Of a DNA stretch of 29,826 nt, positions 8,248-16,064 are shown piece after piece. Position 1 is the stretch's first letter; the number at the start of each line of letters is the position of its first letter. The position numbers were made by a program, and so were the translations under genes. Under the pieces are notes generated by a model, which was not told the DNA's origin, did no database searches, and saw only the letters and a list, made by a program, of their open reading frames with translations. The stretch is taken from positions 1 through 29,826 of the forward strand of contig DAOPIR010000011.1 in NCBI GenBank assembly GCA_035399245.1. Reading direction: 5' to 3'. Source of the stretch: CAXXOK01 sp035399245. Its GTDB lineage: Bacteria; Bacillota; Clostridia; Christensenellales; Aristaeellaceae.

Positions 8248-9840
8248 TTACTGTTCTTTCGCTTTGCGGATCAGCTGTGCAAACAGCGGGTGCGGACGGT
8301 TGGGGCGCGAGATATATTCGGGATGATACAGCACCGCAACATAGAAACGATGGCCTTCCAGCATAAAAGCCTCGGCGTATACTCCATCCGTGCTGACGGC
8401 AGCCAGCTTCAAACCGGCGCTTTCCAGCCCGGCAATATACTCCGGATTAACCTCATATCCGTTTGCGTGGCGCTCCCGCACCGAATCGCTTACGTAAATC
8501 CGCTTCAGCTTATCGTCCGTCAGCTGGATTCCCATGCCGCCCATACGCAGCATCGGCGCTTTGGTTCCGTTCAGGCTGCGGCCCTGGGGAAGATAGATCA
8601 CAGGGTACGCGGTGTCCGGATCCACCTCTACGGAGTTTGCTCCTTTCAGCCCAAGTAAATCCTGTGCGGCCTCTGCCAGCGTCAGCTGCATACCCAGTCC
8701 GATCGCCAGCATCGGCACATTGTTTTCCCGCGCGAATTTCGCCGCGATCATGATGCCCTCCGCCCCGCGTGTTTCATACCCGCCGGGGAGAACAAACGCG
8801 TCAAACGCCGTGAGCATCTGTCCGGCAGTCTCTTCATCCAGATCCTCCGAGCTGATGGTGGTGATATCCACCTTTACATCCTGCGCCGTGCCCGCATGGT
8901 TCAGCGCTTCCATGACCGAGCGATAGGCGTTGAGCGAATCGGGATACGCGCAGACCAGCGCGATATACACCGTTTCCTCCGCGGCTTTCATGCGGCTGAG
9001 CATAGCGGTCCATTCGCCAAGATCGGCCCTGCGGTCCTCAAGGCCCAGCTCTTCGAGCACGATCTTCGCCAGTCCCTGCTTTTCCAGCGCAATGGGAAGC
9101 TCGTAAAAGCCGTCGGATTCCAAATTCTGAATCACATTAGAAGCCTTCACGTTGCAAAACAGCGCTACCTTGTCCTTGACCTCTGTGGTCATGTTTTTGT
9201 CTGTACGGCAGATAATCACATCGGGTTGAATACCCATGGAACGAAGCACCTTGACGCTGTTTTGCGTGGGCTTTGTTTTCAGCTCGCTCGCCGTGGCAAT
9301 GAACGGCATCAGCGTTACATGCAGGTAACAGCAATCGTTTAGATTTTGGCACGCCCAGCGCATCTGGCGGATGGCCTCGATGTATACCATCAGTTCCATA
9401 TCGCCTACCGTGCCGCCGATTTCCACGATTTGGATATCCGCGCCGCTGCTATTGGCGACCTCCTGAATACAGGCCTTGATTTCGTTGGTTACATGCGGCA
9501 CGGCCTGGATTTTTGCCCCTTCATATTCGCCGCGCCATTCTTTTTCCATAATGCGCTTGTGAATCCTACCCGTGGTATAGCTGGCTTCGCCCGAAAGCGT
9601 AATATCCACAATGCGCTCATAATGCCCGATATCCAGATCGGCCGCCGTACCGTCGTCGGTGATAAAGGTTTCCCCGTGCAGCGACGGATTGAGGCGGGAC
9701 GGCTCCGCATTGTAATAGATATCCAGCTTCAGAAGATTGGTCTTATAGCCGCGCGACTGCAGGAGCTTACCCAGCGCGGCGGCCGTGATGCCCTTGCCGA
9801 TGGAGGACACGACACCGCCCGTGATAAAGATATACTTCAT
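8248..9840 (-). CDS. pyrG: CTP synthase-like protein lacking the glutaminase cysteine
   Basis: CTP synthase aminates UTP to CTP with ATP, normally using ammonia from glutamine hydrolysed in a C-terminal class I glutaminase domain. The synthase half is recognisable: P-loop GGVVSSIGKG, HGETFITDDG, GHYER, IVEIGGTVGD and KTKPTQ. The glutaminase half keeps PGGYETRGAEG and the HPE pair (His506, Glu508), but the nucleophile elbow reads LAIGLGMQ instead of LGICLGMQ: Gly381 replaces the catalytic Cys. Other usually constant sites also differ: KLDIYYN for KLDPYIN, PTQNSV for PTQHSV, ERHANGYE for ERHRHRYE. The enzyme is probably ammonia-dependent or a specialised paralogue. The start is the ATG at 9840, 7 bases after AGGGGAG; a GTG two codons upstream overlaps that site. 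Length 530, normal for the family. Confidence 0.9.
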   Translation of the reverse strand: MKYIFITGGVVSSIGKGITAAALGKLLQSRGYKTNLLKLDIYYNAEPSRLNPSLHGETFITDDGTAADLDIGHYERIVDITLSGEASYTTGRIHKRIMEKEWRGEYEGAKIQAVPHVTNEIKACIQEVANSSGADIQIVEIGGTVGDMELMVYIEAIRQMRWACQNLNDCCYLHVTLMPFIATASELKTKPTQNSVKVLRSMGIQPDVIICRTDKNMTTEVKDKVALFCNVKASNVIQNLESDGFYELPIALEKQGLAKIVLEELGLEDRRADLGEWTAMLSRMKAAEETVYIALVCAYPDSLNAYRSVMEALNHAGTAQDVKVDITTISSEDLDEETAGQMLTAFDAFVLPGGYETRGAEGIMIAAKFARENNVPMLAIGLGMQLTLAEAAQDLLGLKGANSVEVDPDTAYPVIYLPQGRSLNGTKAPMLRMGGMGIQLTDDKLKRIYVSDSVRERHANGYEVNPEYIAGLESAGLKLAAVSTDGVYAEAFMLEGHRFYVAVLYHPEYISRPNRPHPLFAQLIRKAKEQ

Positions 9841-9852
9841 TGCCACTCTCCC

Positions 9853-10497
9853 CTATTCCTGAATGTCCATCAGCAACAGCCTTGGCAGCGCGCCAATCGT
9901 ATCCTTGCTGACCTCGCACTGCATCACCGGTTCGGGGCATGTTCCCATCAGCTGCACAAACTCCGTTTCTTTGGCGATGCCGAGATCTTCGCTGAACCGC
10001 GTTTGGTAATGCATCGGGATGGTTACCCTGGGTTTCAGCAGTTCCACGCACTGATATGCCCGCTGCGCATTAAGCGTGTAGGTGCCGCCGACCGGGATCA
10101 TCATAATATCCAGCTGTCCGATCGCGGTCTGCTGCGCCTCGTCAGGCAAGTGCCCAAGGTCGCCCATATGCGCAATACGCAGGCCCTCGGCTTCGTAGGT
10201 GAAAATGATATTTTTGCCGCGCCGCGTTCCCTGATGGTTGTCGTGGTATGTCGAAATGCCGGTGATGATCACCTCATCCGCAGGCAGATTATAACCGGCC
10301 TCGTCTATCACAATCGGCCTTCCCGCTACCATTTCCAGCGCGTCGTGATCGTAATGATGATGGCTGATGGTGACGATATCCGCTTTCAAGTCCCGCCTGG
10401 GATACCGGCAGAATCTTCCGTAGGGATCCGTGAGGATGGTTTTTCCGCTGTTTAAGGTATTGGTAAACAATGCATGTCCGTAGTATCGAAGGATCAT
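9853..10497 (-). CDS. MBL-fold metal-dependent hydrolase
   Basis: A 214-residue metallo-beta-lactamase-fold protein of the short UlaG/YtkL-like type. The metal-binding signature H-x-H-x-D-H is visible in SHHHYDHDAL (His47, His49, Asp51, His52). Further ligands are likely in ISTYHD and in the Asp of AHMGDLGH, with the final His in IPMHYQTRF. The substrate is unknown; relatives include lactonases and cyclic-nucleotide or RNA processing enzymes. The ATG overlaps the stop of the preceding gene (ATGA, 4 bases), and pyrG begins 12 bases after its TAG stop, so it is the third gene of a coupled operon. Confidence 0.88.
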   Translation of the reverse strand: MILRYYGHALFTNTLNSGKTILTDPYGRFCRYPRRDLKADIVTISHHHYDHDALEMVAGRPIVIDEAGYNLPADEVIITGISTYHDNHQGTRRGKNIIFTYEAEGLRIAHMGDLGHLPDEAQQTAIGQLDIMMIPVGGTYTLNAQRAYQCVELLKPRVTIPMHYQTRFSEDLGIAKETEFVQLMGTCPEPVMQCEVSKDTIGALPRLLLMDIQE

Positions 10498-11021
10498 ACG
10501 TGCTTTTCCTCCTTTTGCTCTTCCAGCCAGGTGTATAAAACATCCGCGAGCGCCGAAGGCAGGGGCTGGTTACGCCTCAATCTTTCCGCGCACCGGCTGT
10601 GCAGCAGCGGTGCGAGCGCAGGCAGGCTGTCTATCCGATCATAGCGCTTGAGTACGGCGCGGATAAACGGCAGCGGCTGCTGTTCAAACGGCGACGGATG
10701 CCGGGTCAGCAGCCGTGCCAGCGCGTATACGTCAAGCAAGCGGTCCTCTTGGGGGAACGGTTCTACGCCAAAATGCGGGAATGTGCCAAGCAGCATTCTC
10801 CATCGAATCGGCTGAAGATCAATCAGCAGCAGGTTTTGGGGATTGATTTGGGTAGAAAAACCCTGCTCCTGCATCGTTTTGTGAAATTGAATCAGCGTGT
10901 CGGATGCAACCCTGCGCGGTGCATCGCTGATATATAGGCTGTCCTCCTGCCCGTTCAGCCGCAGAAAACACGGTTTCCCCAGTATTTCCTGCAGTTCCTG
11001 TGTCGGCAGTGGGCTTCTCAT
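10494..11021 (-). CDS. Conserved-looking hypothetical protein, 175 residues
   Basis: I do not recognise this family. It is a soluble protein without signal peptide or membrane segment, rich in Leu, Arg and Pro, mostly predicted helix (for example RLLDVYALARLLTRHP and LPFIRAVLKRYDRID), with an N-terminal part that looks like a small beta unit (KPCFLRLNGQEDSLYISDAPRR by eye). No cofactor or metal motif is evident. It is held on both sides by 4-base ATGA overlaps, with DUF1934 upstream and the MBL hydrolase downstream, and has no good ribosome binding site of its own, so translation is coupled. That arrangement, not homology, is the main evidence that it is real. Confidence 0.8.
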   Translation of the reverse strand: MRSPLPTQELQEILGKPCFLRLNGQEDSLYISDAPRRVASDTLIQFHKTMQEQGFSTQINPQNLLLIDLQPIRWRMLLGTFPHFGVEPFPQEDRLLDVYALARLLTRHPSPFEQQPLPFIRAVLKRYDRIDSLPALAPLLHSRCAERLRRNQPLPSALADVLYTWLEEQKEEKHV

Positions 11022-11461
11022 AAGCTTTTTTTGCGCATAAAGTGGTAATTCATGTTGTGCATGGCCGCGTATTGGTTGCCGAGATCCAGCTGATACTGCA
11101 GCGCAATCTCGCCGCCGTTGCTATCCACAACATAATTAGCCTTGGTACAGAATACCGCCATCTCCATCGCGCCGTAGGGGGTACGGTAACGGCTTTCAAA
11201 CCGCTTGCCTTTTTCAAACACCATATCGGCCTCAAAGCTGCCTCTGCGGTTCATAGAGATTACATCGTTATGCATGGCAATTTCGATCTGATGCGGCGGC
11301 TGATCCTCATCTATGCTTTCTTCATAGCGGATCACATATCCTCCTGCGTCTTTGCGCAATTCTCCCGTGGTGATCAGGCGCATAGAATCTTCCGCCTGGC
11401 CCTCTGTGGTGAACTTCGCATCAAGCGAAATCAGGATCGGGATCCCCTTTTCCGCGTTCAT
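11018..11461 (-). CDS. DUF1934 family protein (YwiB-like)
   Basis: A 147-residue beta-rich soluble protein of the DUF1934/YwiB family, thought to be a lipocalin-like barrel; its function is unknown. Typical features are the opening strand PILISLDAKF, the central YVIRYEES, the strand block HNDVISMNRRG, and the closing IALQYQLDLGNQYAAMHNM. The ATG at 11461 is chosen because GGAGG lies 6 bases before it and the family begins here; upstream in-frame starts would place a hydrophobic extension inside the promoter region. It is the first gene of the operon ending with pyrG, and divergent to ispE with 67 bases between the start codons. Confidence 0.88.
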   Translation of the reverse strand: MNAEKGIPILISLDAKFTTEGQAEDSMRLITTGELRKDAGGYVIRYEESIDEDQPPHQIEIAMHNDVISMNRRGSFEADMVFEKGKRFESRYRTPYGAMEMAVFCTKANYVVDSNGGEIALQYQLDLGNQYAAMHNMNYHFMRKKSL

Positions 11462-11488
11462 TGCCATCCTCCAAAAACCTGCTATAAT
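11461..11488 (+). promoter_or_regulatory. Candidate ispE-pdxY promoter
   Basis: TTGCCA (11461-11466, 5 of 6) and TATAAT (11483-11488, perfect) are 16 bases apart. Transcription would start near 11495, about 35 bases before the ispE ATG. The -35 overlaps the DUF1934 start codon. Confidence 0.65.
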
Positions 11489-11500
11489 AATACTAATTTC

Positions 11501-11529
11501 AATATAGCACATGAAGGGGCTGTACGCAA
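11501..11529 (-). promoter_or_regulatory. Candidate promoter of the DUF1934-pyrG operon
   Basis: On the minus strand TTGCGT (11529-11524) and TATATT (11506-11501, 5 of 6) are 17 bases apart. The start point would be near 11494, almost the same base pair as that of the opposing ispE promoter. The -35 touches the ispE start codon. Confidence 0.5.
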
Positions 11530-12398
11530 TGCTCAAGGTTACCGCAAGGGCAAAGATTAACTGGTCGCTGGATATCCTGGGCACATTGCCAAGCGGTTAC
11601 CATAAAATGGATATGCTGATGACCAACGTAAGCCTTTCAGACGAACTGCTGATCGCCCCGCATACAGAGCTGAAATTAACGGTGCAGGGCAATCCGACAG
11701 TAGATAACGCGGATAATATTGTGTACAAAGCCGCGGCTGCGCTGCGCAGCGCAACAGGCTATGCGGGCGGCGCGGATATCACGCTATATAAGCGTATCCC
11801 CCACGGCGCGGGCATGGGCGGTGGGAGCACCGATGCCGCCGCCACACTTATCGGTCTCAATCGTCTTTGGCAAACCGCCTTGCCGCTTGACGCGCTGCAT
11901 GGGATTGCGCAGGAGCTGGGCGCGGATGTTCCGTTTTTTCTGACTGGCGGCTTTGCGCGCATCGGCGGCTTTGGCGAGATTGTATCGCCGCTGCCACCCC
12001 TGCCGGACATTCCGCTGGTTATCCTGCAGCCATGCAAGCCGCAGTCTACCCAGGCCGTTTTCGCGCTGTTCGACGTGCTTGCCGACGTAGCGCATCCCGA
12101 TACCGATACGGCGCAGCAAGCGCTGCTGCATACTGATTTTGATTTGCTAGCCCGCTCGGCGGGCAATGTGCTTCAGCAGGCACTGGAACCCCATGCTCCG
12201 CCCATCACCGAAGCGATTGCCGCGCTGGACGCATGCGGAGCGGCATATGCCACGATGACCGGCAGCGGATCGGCGGTATTCGGCGCATTTACGGACGCGT
12301 ATGCAGCGGCAGCCGCCCACCGTACCCTGCGCAAGCGGTGGAATAGGTGCTGGCTGTCCCAAACCACCGCGCAAAGCATTACAATGGAAGAGGCATGA
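11529..12398 (+). CDS. ispE: 4-diphosphocytidyl-2-C-methyl-D-erythritol kinase
   Basis: Phosphorylates the 2-hydroxyl of CDP-ME in the MEP pathway of isoprenoid synthesis. This GHMP kinase shows the substrate motif ARAKINWSLDILG at the N-terminus, the ATP-binding glycine-rich motif IPHGAGMGGGSTDAAA at about residues 88-103, ADVPFFLTGG, and the third GHMP motif MTGSGSAVFG near residue 240. Length is 289, normal. The ATG at 11529 is preferred to one six codons upstream because AAGGGG lies about 9 bases before it and the conserved sequence begins here. The pathway uses CTP, so the divergent neighbour pyrG is at least thematically linked. pdxY follows after one base. Confidence 0.95.
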   Translation: MLKVTARAKINWSLDILGTLPSGYHKMDMLMTNVSLSDELLIAPHTELKLTVQGNPTVDNADNIVYKAAAALRSATGYAGGADITLYKRIPHGAGMGGGSTDAAATLIGLNRLWQTALPLDALHGIAQELGADVPFFLTGGFARIGGFGEIVSPLPPLPDIPLVILQPCKPQSTQAVFALFDVLADVAHPDTDTAQQALLHTDFDLLARSAGNVLQQALEPHAPPITEAIAALDACGAAYATMTGSGSAVFGAFTDAYAAAAAHRTLRKRWNRCWLSQTTAQSITMEEA

Positions 12399-12399
12399 C

Positions 12400-13245
12400 A
12401 TGCAAAAACGAGCTTTGGCAATCCATGATATTTCCTGTGTCGGGCGCTGTTCCATCACGGTCGCGCTGCCGATCCTGTCCGCCGCGGGGATCAACACTTC
12501 AGTAATCCCCACCGCGCTGTTATCCACACACACAGGCGGATTTACGAATTTCACCTATTTGGATCTCGCCGATCAGCTGCTGCCCATCGCCAGGCATATT
12601 GCCACCCTGGGGCTGCATTTCGACGCGTTTTACAGCGGGTATCTGGCTTCCGCGGAGCAGGTAAATCTGCTGCTGCAAATCATCGATATGCTGTGTGATT
12701 CACAAACGCAGCTTTTTGTAGACCCTGCCTTTGCCGATCAGGGCAAGCTGTACTCGCGCATGAGCGAAGCCATGCCCGCGCAGATGCGCAGCCTCTGTGC
12801 GCGCGCGCACACCATTATGCCAAACTTCACCGAGGCTTCCTTTTTACTGGACAAGCCTTACATTTCGCAGGGATATGACGAGGCTTATGTACAATCTGTC
12901 GCCGCGGAGCTTGCCGCCCTTGGCCCGCAAAGCGTAGTGATCACCGACATCCACATCAGGCCCGGCAAAACCGGCATTGCCGTATACCGGAAAGCGGATA
13001 AACGTTTCCACCTGTTTTACAGGGAAGAATTTCAGGATATCTTCTACGGTACGGGCGATGTTTTTGCCAGCTTCCTGATCGCCTGCATGCTGAATGATAT
13101 GGAGCTGGAGCAGGCCGCGCGTACCGCCCTTGATTGCACCCATCAATCCATTCGCCTTACCCTGCAGGGCGGCGAACCCCTGCGCTACGGCGTGCGCTTT
13201 GAACAGGTGCTTCCGCAGCTGATTAAAGCCATCAAAAAGAAATAA
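12400..13245 (+). CDS. pdxY: Pyridoxal/pyridoxamine kinase
   Basis: A 281-residue ribokinase-fold enzyme that phosphorylates the 5'-hydroxyl of vitamin B6 forms in salvage. The N-terminus (IHDISCVGRCSITVALPILSAAG) is characteristic of bacterial pyridoxine kinases. The anion-hole and catalytic-base motif appears as YGTGDVFAS (Asp of GTGD as base), and PNFTEASFLL is the usual ribokinase-fold segment. The ATG starts two bases after the ispE stop codon (TGACATG), so the two genes form one operon. A strong hairpin terminator follows 15 bases after the stop. Confidence 0.92.
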   Translation: MQKRALAIHDISCVGRCSITVALPILSAAGINTSVIPTALLSTHTGGFTNFTYLDLADQLLPIARHIATLGLHFDAFYSGYLASAEQVNLLLQIIDMLCDSQTQLFVDPAFADQGKLYSRMSEAMPAQMRSLCARAHTIMPNFTEASFLLDKPYISQGYDEAYVQSVAAELAALGPQSVVITDIHIRPGKTGIAVYRKADKRFHLFYREEFQDIFYGTGDVFASFLIACMLNDMELEQAARTALDCTHQSIRLTLQGGEPLRYGVRFEQVLPQLIKAIKKK

Positions 13246-13260
13246 CAAAATACATCATAA

Positions 13261-13295
13261 AACGCATCCCGTGCTTGATACGGGATGCGTTTTTT
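13261..13295. terminator. Bidirectional terminator between pdxY and the symporter gene
   Basis: A perfect 12-bp stem (AACGCATCCCGT, 13261-13272; ACGGGATGCGTT, 13280-13291) with a 7-base loop is followed by more T on the plus strand. On the left side the A-rich flank gives a weaker U-tract for the minus strand, serving the convergent symporter gene. Confidence 0.88.
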
Positions 13296-13308
13296 GATGC
13301 TAATGTTT

Positions 13309-14826
13309 TTATGCCGCTTGTTTATCCTCGAAAATCATGGCGATATGCTCCTGGGAGAACGCATGCTTTTTCGTCAGCACGCTGACCACCGGCACGATAA
13401 CCAAACCGGCCAGCATTGCCGCGGCTCCGCTGATGGGCGAAAGGCTCATGTCGCCGGTAATCAGCGGCGGCAGCAGGGAGATCAGCGCACCGCCGATCAC
13501 GCCGCTGTAGGCGCCGATTTTGGTTACGCCGCGCCACAGCAGTCCGTAAAGGAACGGTGCCAAAAACGCACCTGCGATCGTGCCCCAGCTAAGCGACATC
13601 AGCGATACGATGGAGGTGTTCTGCATCAGGAAGTTAATCATCAGTGAGAAGATGACAAACACGATGCACAGCACACGCATGATCCAAACGCTTGTCTCAC
13701 TTTTGATCTTGGGCACTACGGTTCCGATCAGATCCAGCGTAATCACCGATGAGGACGAAAGCACCAGCGCCGTCAGTGTGGAAATGCTGGCCGAAAGAAG
13801 CACCACCACAAAAATGCCGAGCATGATCTCCGGTATGTTTACCACCGTGGCATCGGAAAGAATGGTCGGCATAATCATATCCTTGGACATACTGCCGGAG
13901 TTGACCAGGTCAATCAGCTTTGTCCCGTCCTGGGTGATCTTGCTGAGCACCACACGGCCGAAACTGCCCGCGAAATACACGCCGCCGGCGATTACGAACG
14001 CAAATACCGTAGAGATAACCGTTGCGCGTTTCACGCTGGCGGCATCTTTAATCGCAAAGAACTTATGGATCATCTGCGGCATCCCCAGCACACCCAGCGA
14101 CGTAAGGATGACGATGCTGAAAAACCACACCTGTTTTACCGGCGGCCAAAGGGTGTTGAAACCCGCTCCGCCGATTTCATCGGTTCCCAGCAGATTAAGG
14201 CCTTCCGATACGCCGCCCGCCGCCTTGAGGATATAGACGACGATCGCGGTAACACCGCCGATCATAATAATGCCTTGAATGAAGTCGGTGATTGCCGTGG
14301 CTTTGTACCCGCCGGCAAACAGATAAATCGACGCAAGCAGCGCGATGCCGACCACGGTCCATGAGTAATCAAAGCCGAACGCCTGTACGAACATGTTGCC
14401 AAGGCCTTTATACACGCTTGCGCTGTAGGGAATAAGGAATACGAAGATGATCAGGCTGGCAATAATTTTCAGCGTCTTGGAATTGTAACGCTTTTCAAAA
14501 AAGCTCGGCAGTGTTTTTACGTTCAGCCGTTCGCCCATCACACGCGTGGGTTTGGCCAATAGCCGCCATGCCAGAAAGCTGCCGATTACCGCATTGCCGA
14601 TCCCGCACCAGATCGCGGCGGTGCCAACGGTCCAGCCGATGGACCCGGCATAGCCAACGATAATAACGGCAGAAAAATAGCTGGCCCCGTAGCTGAGCGC
14701 GCTCATCCACGGACCAACCTTTCTGCCGCCAAGCAGGAACCCATCCAATGACAAATTTTTCTTCGCCGTAAACGCGATAACGACGATCATCATGACTACA
14801 TAAGCTGCCAACACAAAGAATTTCAT
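13309..14826 (-). CDS. Sodium:solute symporter (SSS family)
   Basis: A 505-residue membrane transporter with about 13 hydrophobic segments, beginning inside the first helix (MKFFVLAAYVVMMIVVI). SSS features are visible: GGRKVGPWMSALSYGASYFSA in helices 1-2 (unwound substrate/Na+ region), LFAGGYKATAITDFIQG in the sixth helix (the GG-x-A-V/T-x-T-D family signature), and VVVLLSASISTLTALVLSSSSV with the serines of the Na2 site. It resembles the pantothenate/proline branch, but the substrate cannot be read from sequence. GGAAGGGTG lies before the ATG at 14826. It is monocistronic, with a promoter at 14884-14911 and the shared terminator behind it. Confidence 0.92.
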   Translation of the reverse strand: MKFFVLAAYVVMMIVVIAFTAKKNLSLDGFLLGGRKVGPWMSALSYGASYFSAVIIVGYAGSIGWTVGTAAIWCGIGNAVIGSFLAWRLLAKPTRVMGERLNVKTLPSFFEKRYNSKTLKIIASLIIFVFLIPYSASVYKGLGNMFVQAFGFDYSWTVVGIALLASIYLFAGGYKATAITDFIQGIIMIGGVTAIVVYILKAAGGVSEGLNLLGTDEIGGAGFNTLWPPVKQVWFFSIVILTSLGVLGMPQMIHKFFAIKDAASVKRATVISTVFAFVIAGGVYFAGSFGRVVLSKITQDGTKLIDLVNSGSMSKDMIMPTILSDATVVNIPEIMLGIFVVVLLSASISTLTALVLSSSSVITLDLIGTVVPKIKSETSVWIMRVLCIVFVIFSLMINFLMQNTSIVSLMSLSWGTIAGAFLAPFLYGLLWRGVTKIGAYSGVIGGALISLLPPLITGDMSLSPISGAAAMLAGLVIVPVVSVLTKKHAFSQEHIAMIFEDKQAA

Positions 14827-14883
14827 AAAAAAATCACCCTTCCAAACTACTTTGCCTCACCCGCAGTGAGACCCTACACGATT

Positions 14884-14911
14884 ATTATACATGAAATCGA
14901 ATAAAATGCAA
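14884..14911 (-). promoter_or_regulatory. Candidate symporter promoter
   Basis: On the minus strand TTGCAT (14911-14906) and a perfect TATAAT (14889-14884) are 16 bases apart, inside an AT-rich 118-base gap between the symporter and the kinase-like gene. Confidence 0.5.
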
Positions 14912-14944
14912 CATATTTCCCGATATTTGCCATATACTACATTT

Positions 14945-15925
14945 TTATTCCAAACCCCCATATGCACCAGCAAACAAACCTTGGCAAGCAAACACATTGC
15001 GCTGCCAACCTTCGCCGCCGGGGACATAGCGATAATAGCGTTCCACTTCCATAATAAGGCCCAGATATGCCTGCGCAAACGCAAAGCGGATTTCTTCCTC
15101 ACGGCCTATCCCAATCGGTTGCTCCGCTACCTGATTATAGGCCCCAATACTCGCTTTCTTTTCCATAAGCGGCCGATCCGGTTCAAAACAAATGATATCC
15201 ATAATCGGATCTCCCCAGTAGCTGCGCTCCGGATCAATCCAAACATATTGGATGCTGCCATCCCCCATTCGTTCACATAGTATATTGGCTTCCCACAGGT
15301 CGAAATTCACCATGCGGCAGGGTGCTTTTGCCAACACTGCGCGGTGCTTATGAATGAGTTTCAACACTTTCTCCCCGTTTTCACAGGATTCTCCCATTCT
15401 TCCGGCGTCGCAGATAATGGCCTCTGTCATCGCAGCCAGCGCCTGGTCCCACGTGGCATGGTATCCGTTTTGTAAATACCCGTATCCGTCATGACGGATA
15501 CGATGAATCTGCGCCGCCATCTGCGGCAGCTTGCTTGTCGCGTCCGCACGCTCCTGCGGCGTGAAGTTCATCTCATTCATCTGCCTGCCGTTGATCCGCT
15601 CCATAATGAAGAAATCTGACAGCACAAGGGATTTGGAAAAGTCCGTATAAACAATTTCCGGCACACGAATATCGGTATGTGTACGCAGCTTCTCATACCA
15701 ATACACTTCCGATTGCATCATGTTCGTTTCATAGGTCATCACCGGCACATTCGCATCCGGCGCGATCTTCAGCGCGTAACCCTTTTCATCCGCATCAAAG
15801 GCATAAACGGCGTTAAACTCGCCCGCGCCCATAGATGTCACGTTTTCGATATCCCGAAATCCTGCCGCCGCACACAATTTGGCAACCGCTTTTTCATCCA
15901 GTAGTACCTTCGTATTGCTTATCAT
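14945..15925 (-). CDS. APH-fold phosphotransferase family protein
   Basis: A 326-residue protein with the aminoglycoside phosphotransferase/choline kinase fold. N-lobe: GAGEFNAVYAFDADEKGYALKIAP style nucleotide loop with the ATP lysine in ALKIAP. C-lobe: Brenner-like catalytic motif N-F-D-L-W-E-A-N (Asp catalytic, Asn metal; the usual first His is Asn) and the metal-binding I-D-P-E in place of DFG, followed by GDPIMDI. Family members phosphorylate many small molecules, so no resistance role should be assumed. Start choice is uncertain: ATG at 15925 has AAAGGA 11 bases before it and fits the family; in-frame ATGs at 15958 and 15973 also exist. A terminator hairpin stands just upstream, so it needs its own promoter, which I could not place. 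Confidence 0.85.
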   Translation of the reverse strand: MISNTKVLLDEKAVAKLCAAAGFRDIENVTSMGAGEFNAVYAFDADEKGYALKIAPDANVPVMTYETNMMQSEVYWYEKLRTHTDIRVPEIVYTDFSKSLVLSDFFIMERINGRQMNEMNFTPQERADATSKLPQMAAQIHRIRHDGYGYLQNGYHATWDQALAAMTEAIICDAGRMGESCENGEKVLKLIHKHRAVLAKAPCRMVNFDLWEANILCERMGDGSIQYVWIDPERSYWGDPIMDIICFEPDRPLMEKKASIGAYNQVAEQPIGIGREEEIRFAFAQAYLGLIMEVERYYRYVPGGEGWQRNVFACQGLFAGAYGGLE

Positions 15926-15996
15926 TATTTTCTGTATCCTTTTGTTTTTATTTCTCATTGTATTCTGCCCCATAGCATATAGTTCCTTTTTCAATC

Positions 15997-16026
15997 AAAA
16001 AAAGACCGGAACTTTCGTTCCGGTCT
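15997..16026 (-). terminator. Strong intrinsic terminator upstream of the APH-fold gene
   Basis: Read on the minus strand, a 10-bp stem (AGACCGGAAC/GTTCCGGTCT, 16026-16017 with 16012-16003) with a GAAA tetraloop is followed by seven U residues. It would stop transcription arriving from groEL. A near-identical hairpin recurs at 16283-16306. Confidence 0.82.
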
Positions 16027-16064
16027 CAGGGTGTCAAAAAAACCATGTTTTGCAGGCACACTGC

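Noticed and set aside
8634..8760. Sequencing error as the cause of the missing CTP synthase cysteine
   Set aside because: GGA differs from TGC and TGT at two bases, the frame is clean on both sides, and other usually constant residues of the protein also differ.
14945..15925. Aminoglycoside resistance gene
   Set aside because: Only the general APH fold is visible; the catalytic motif lacks the usual first His and the family covers many metabolic kinases.
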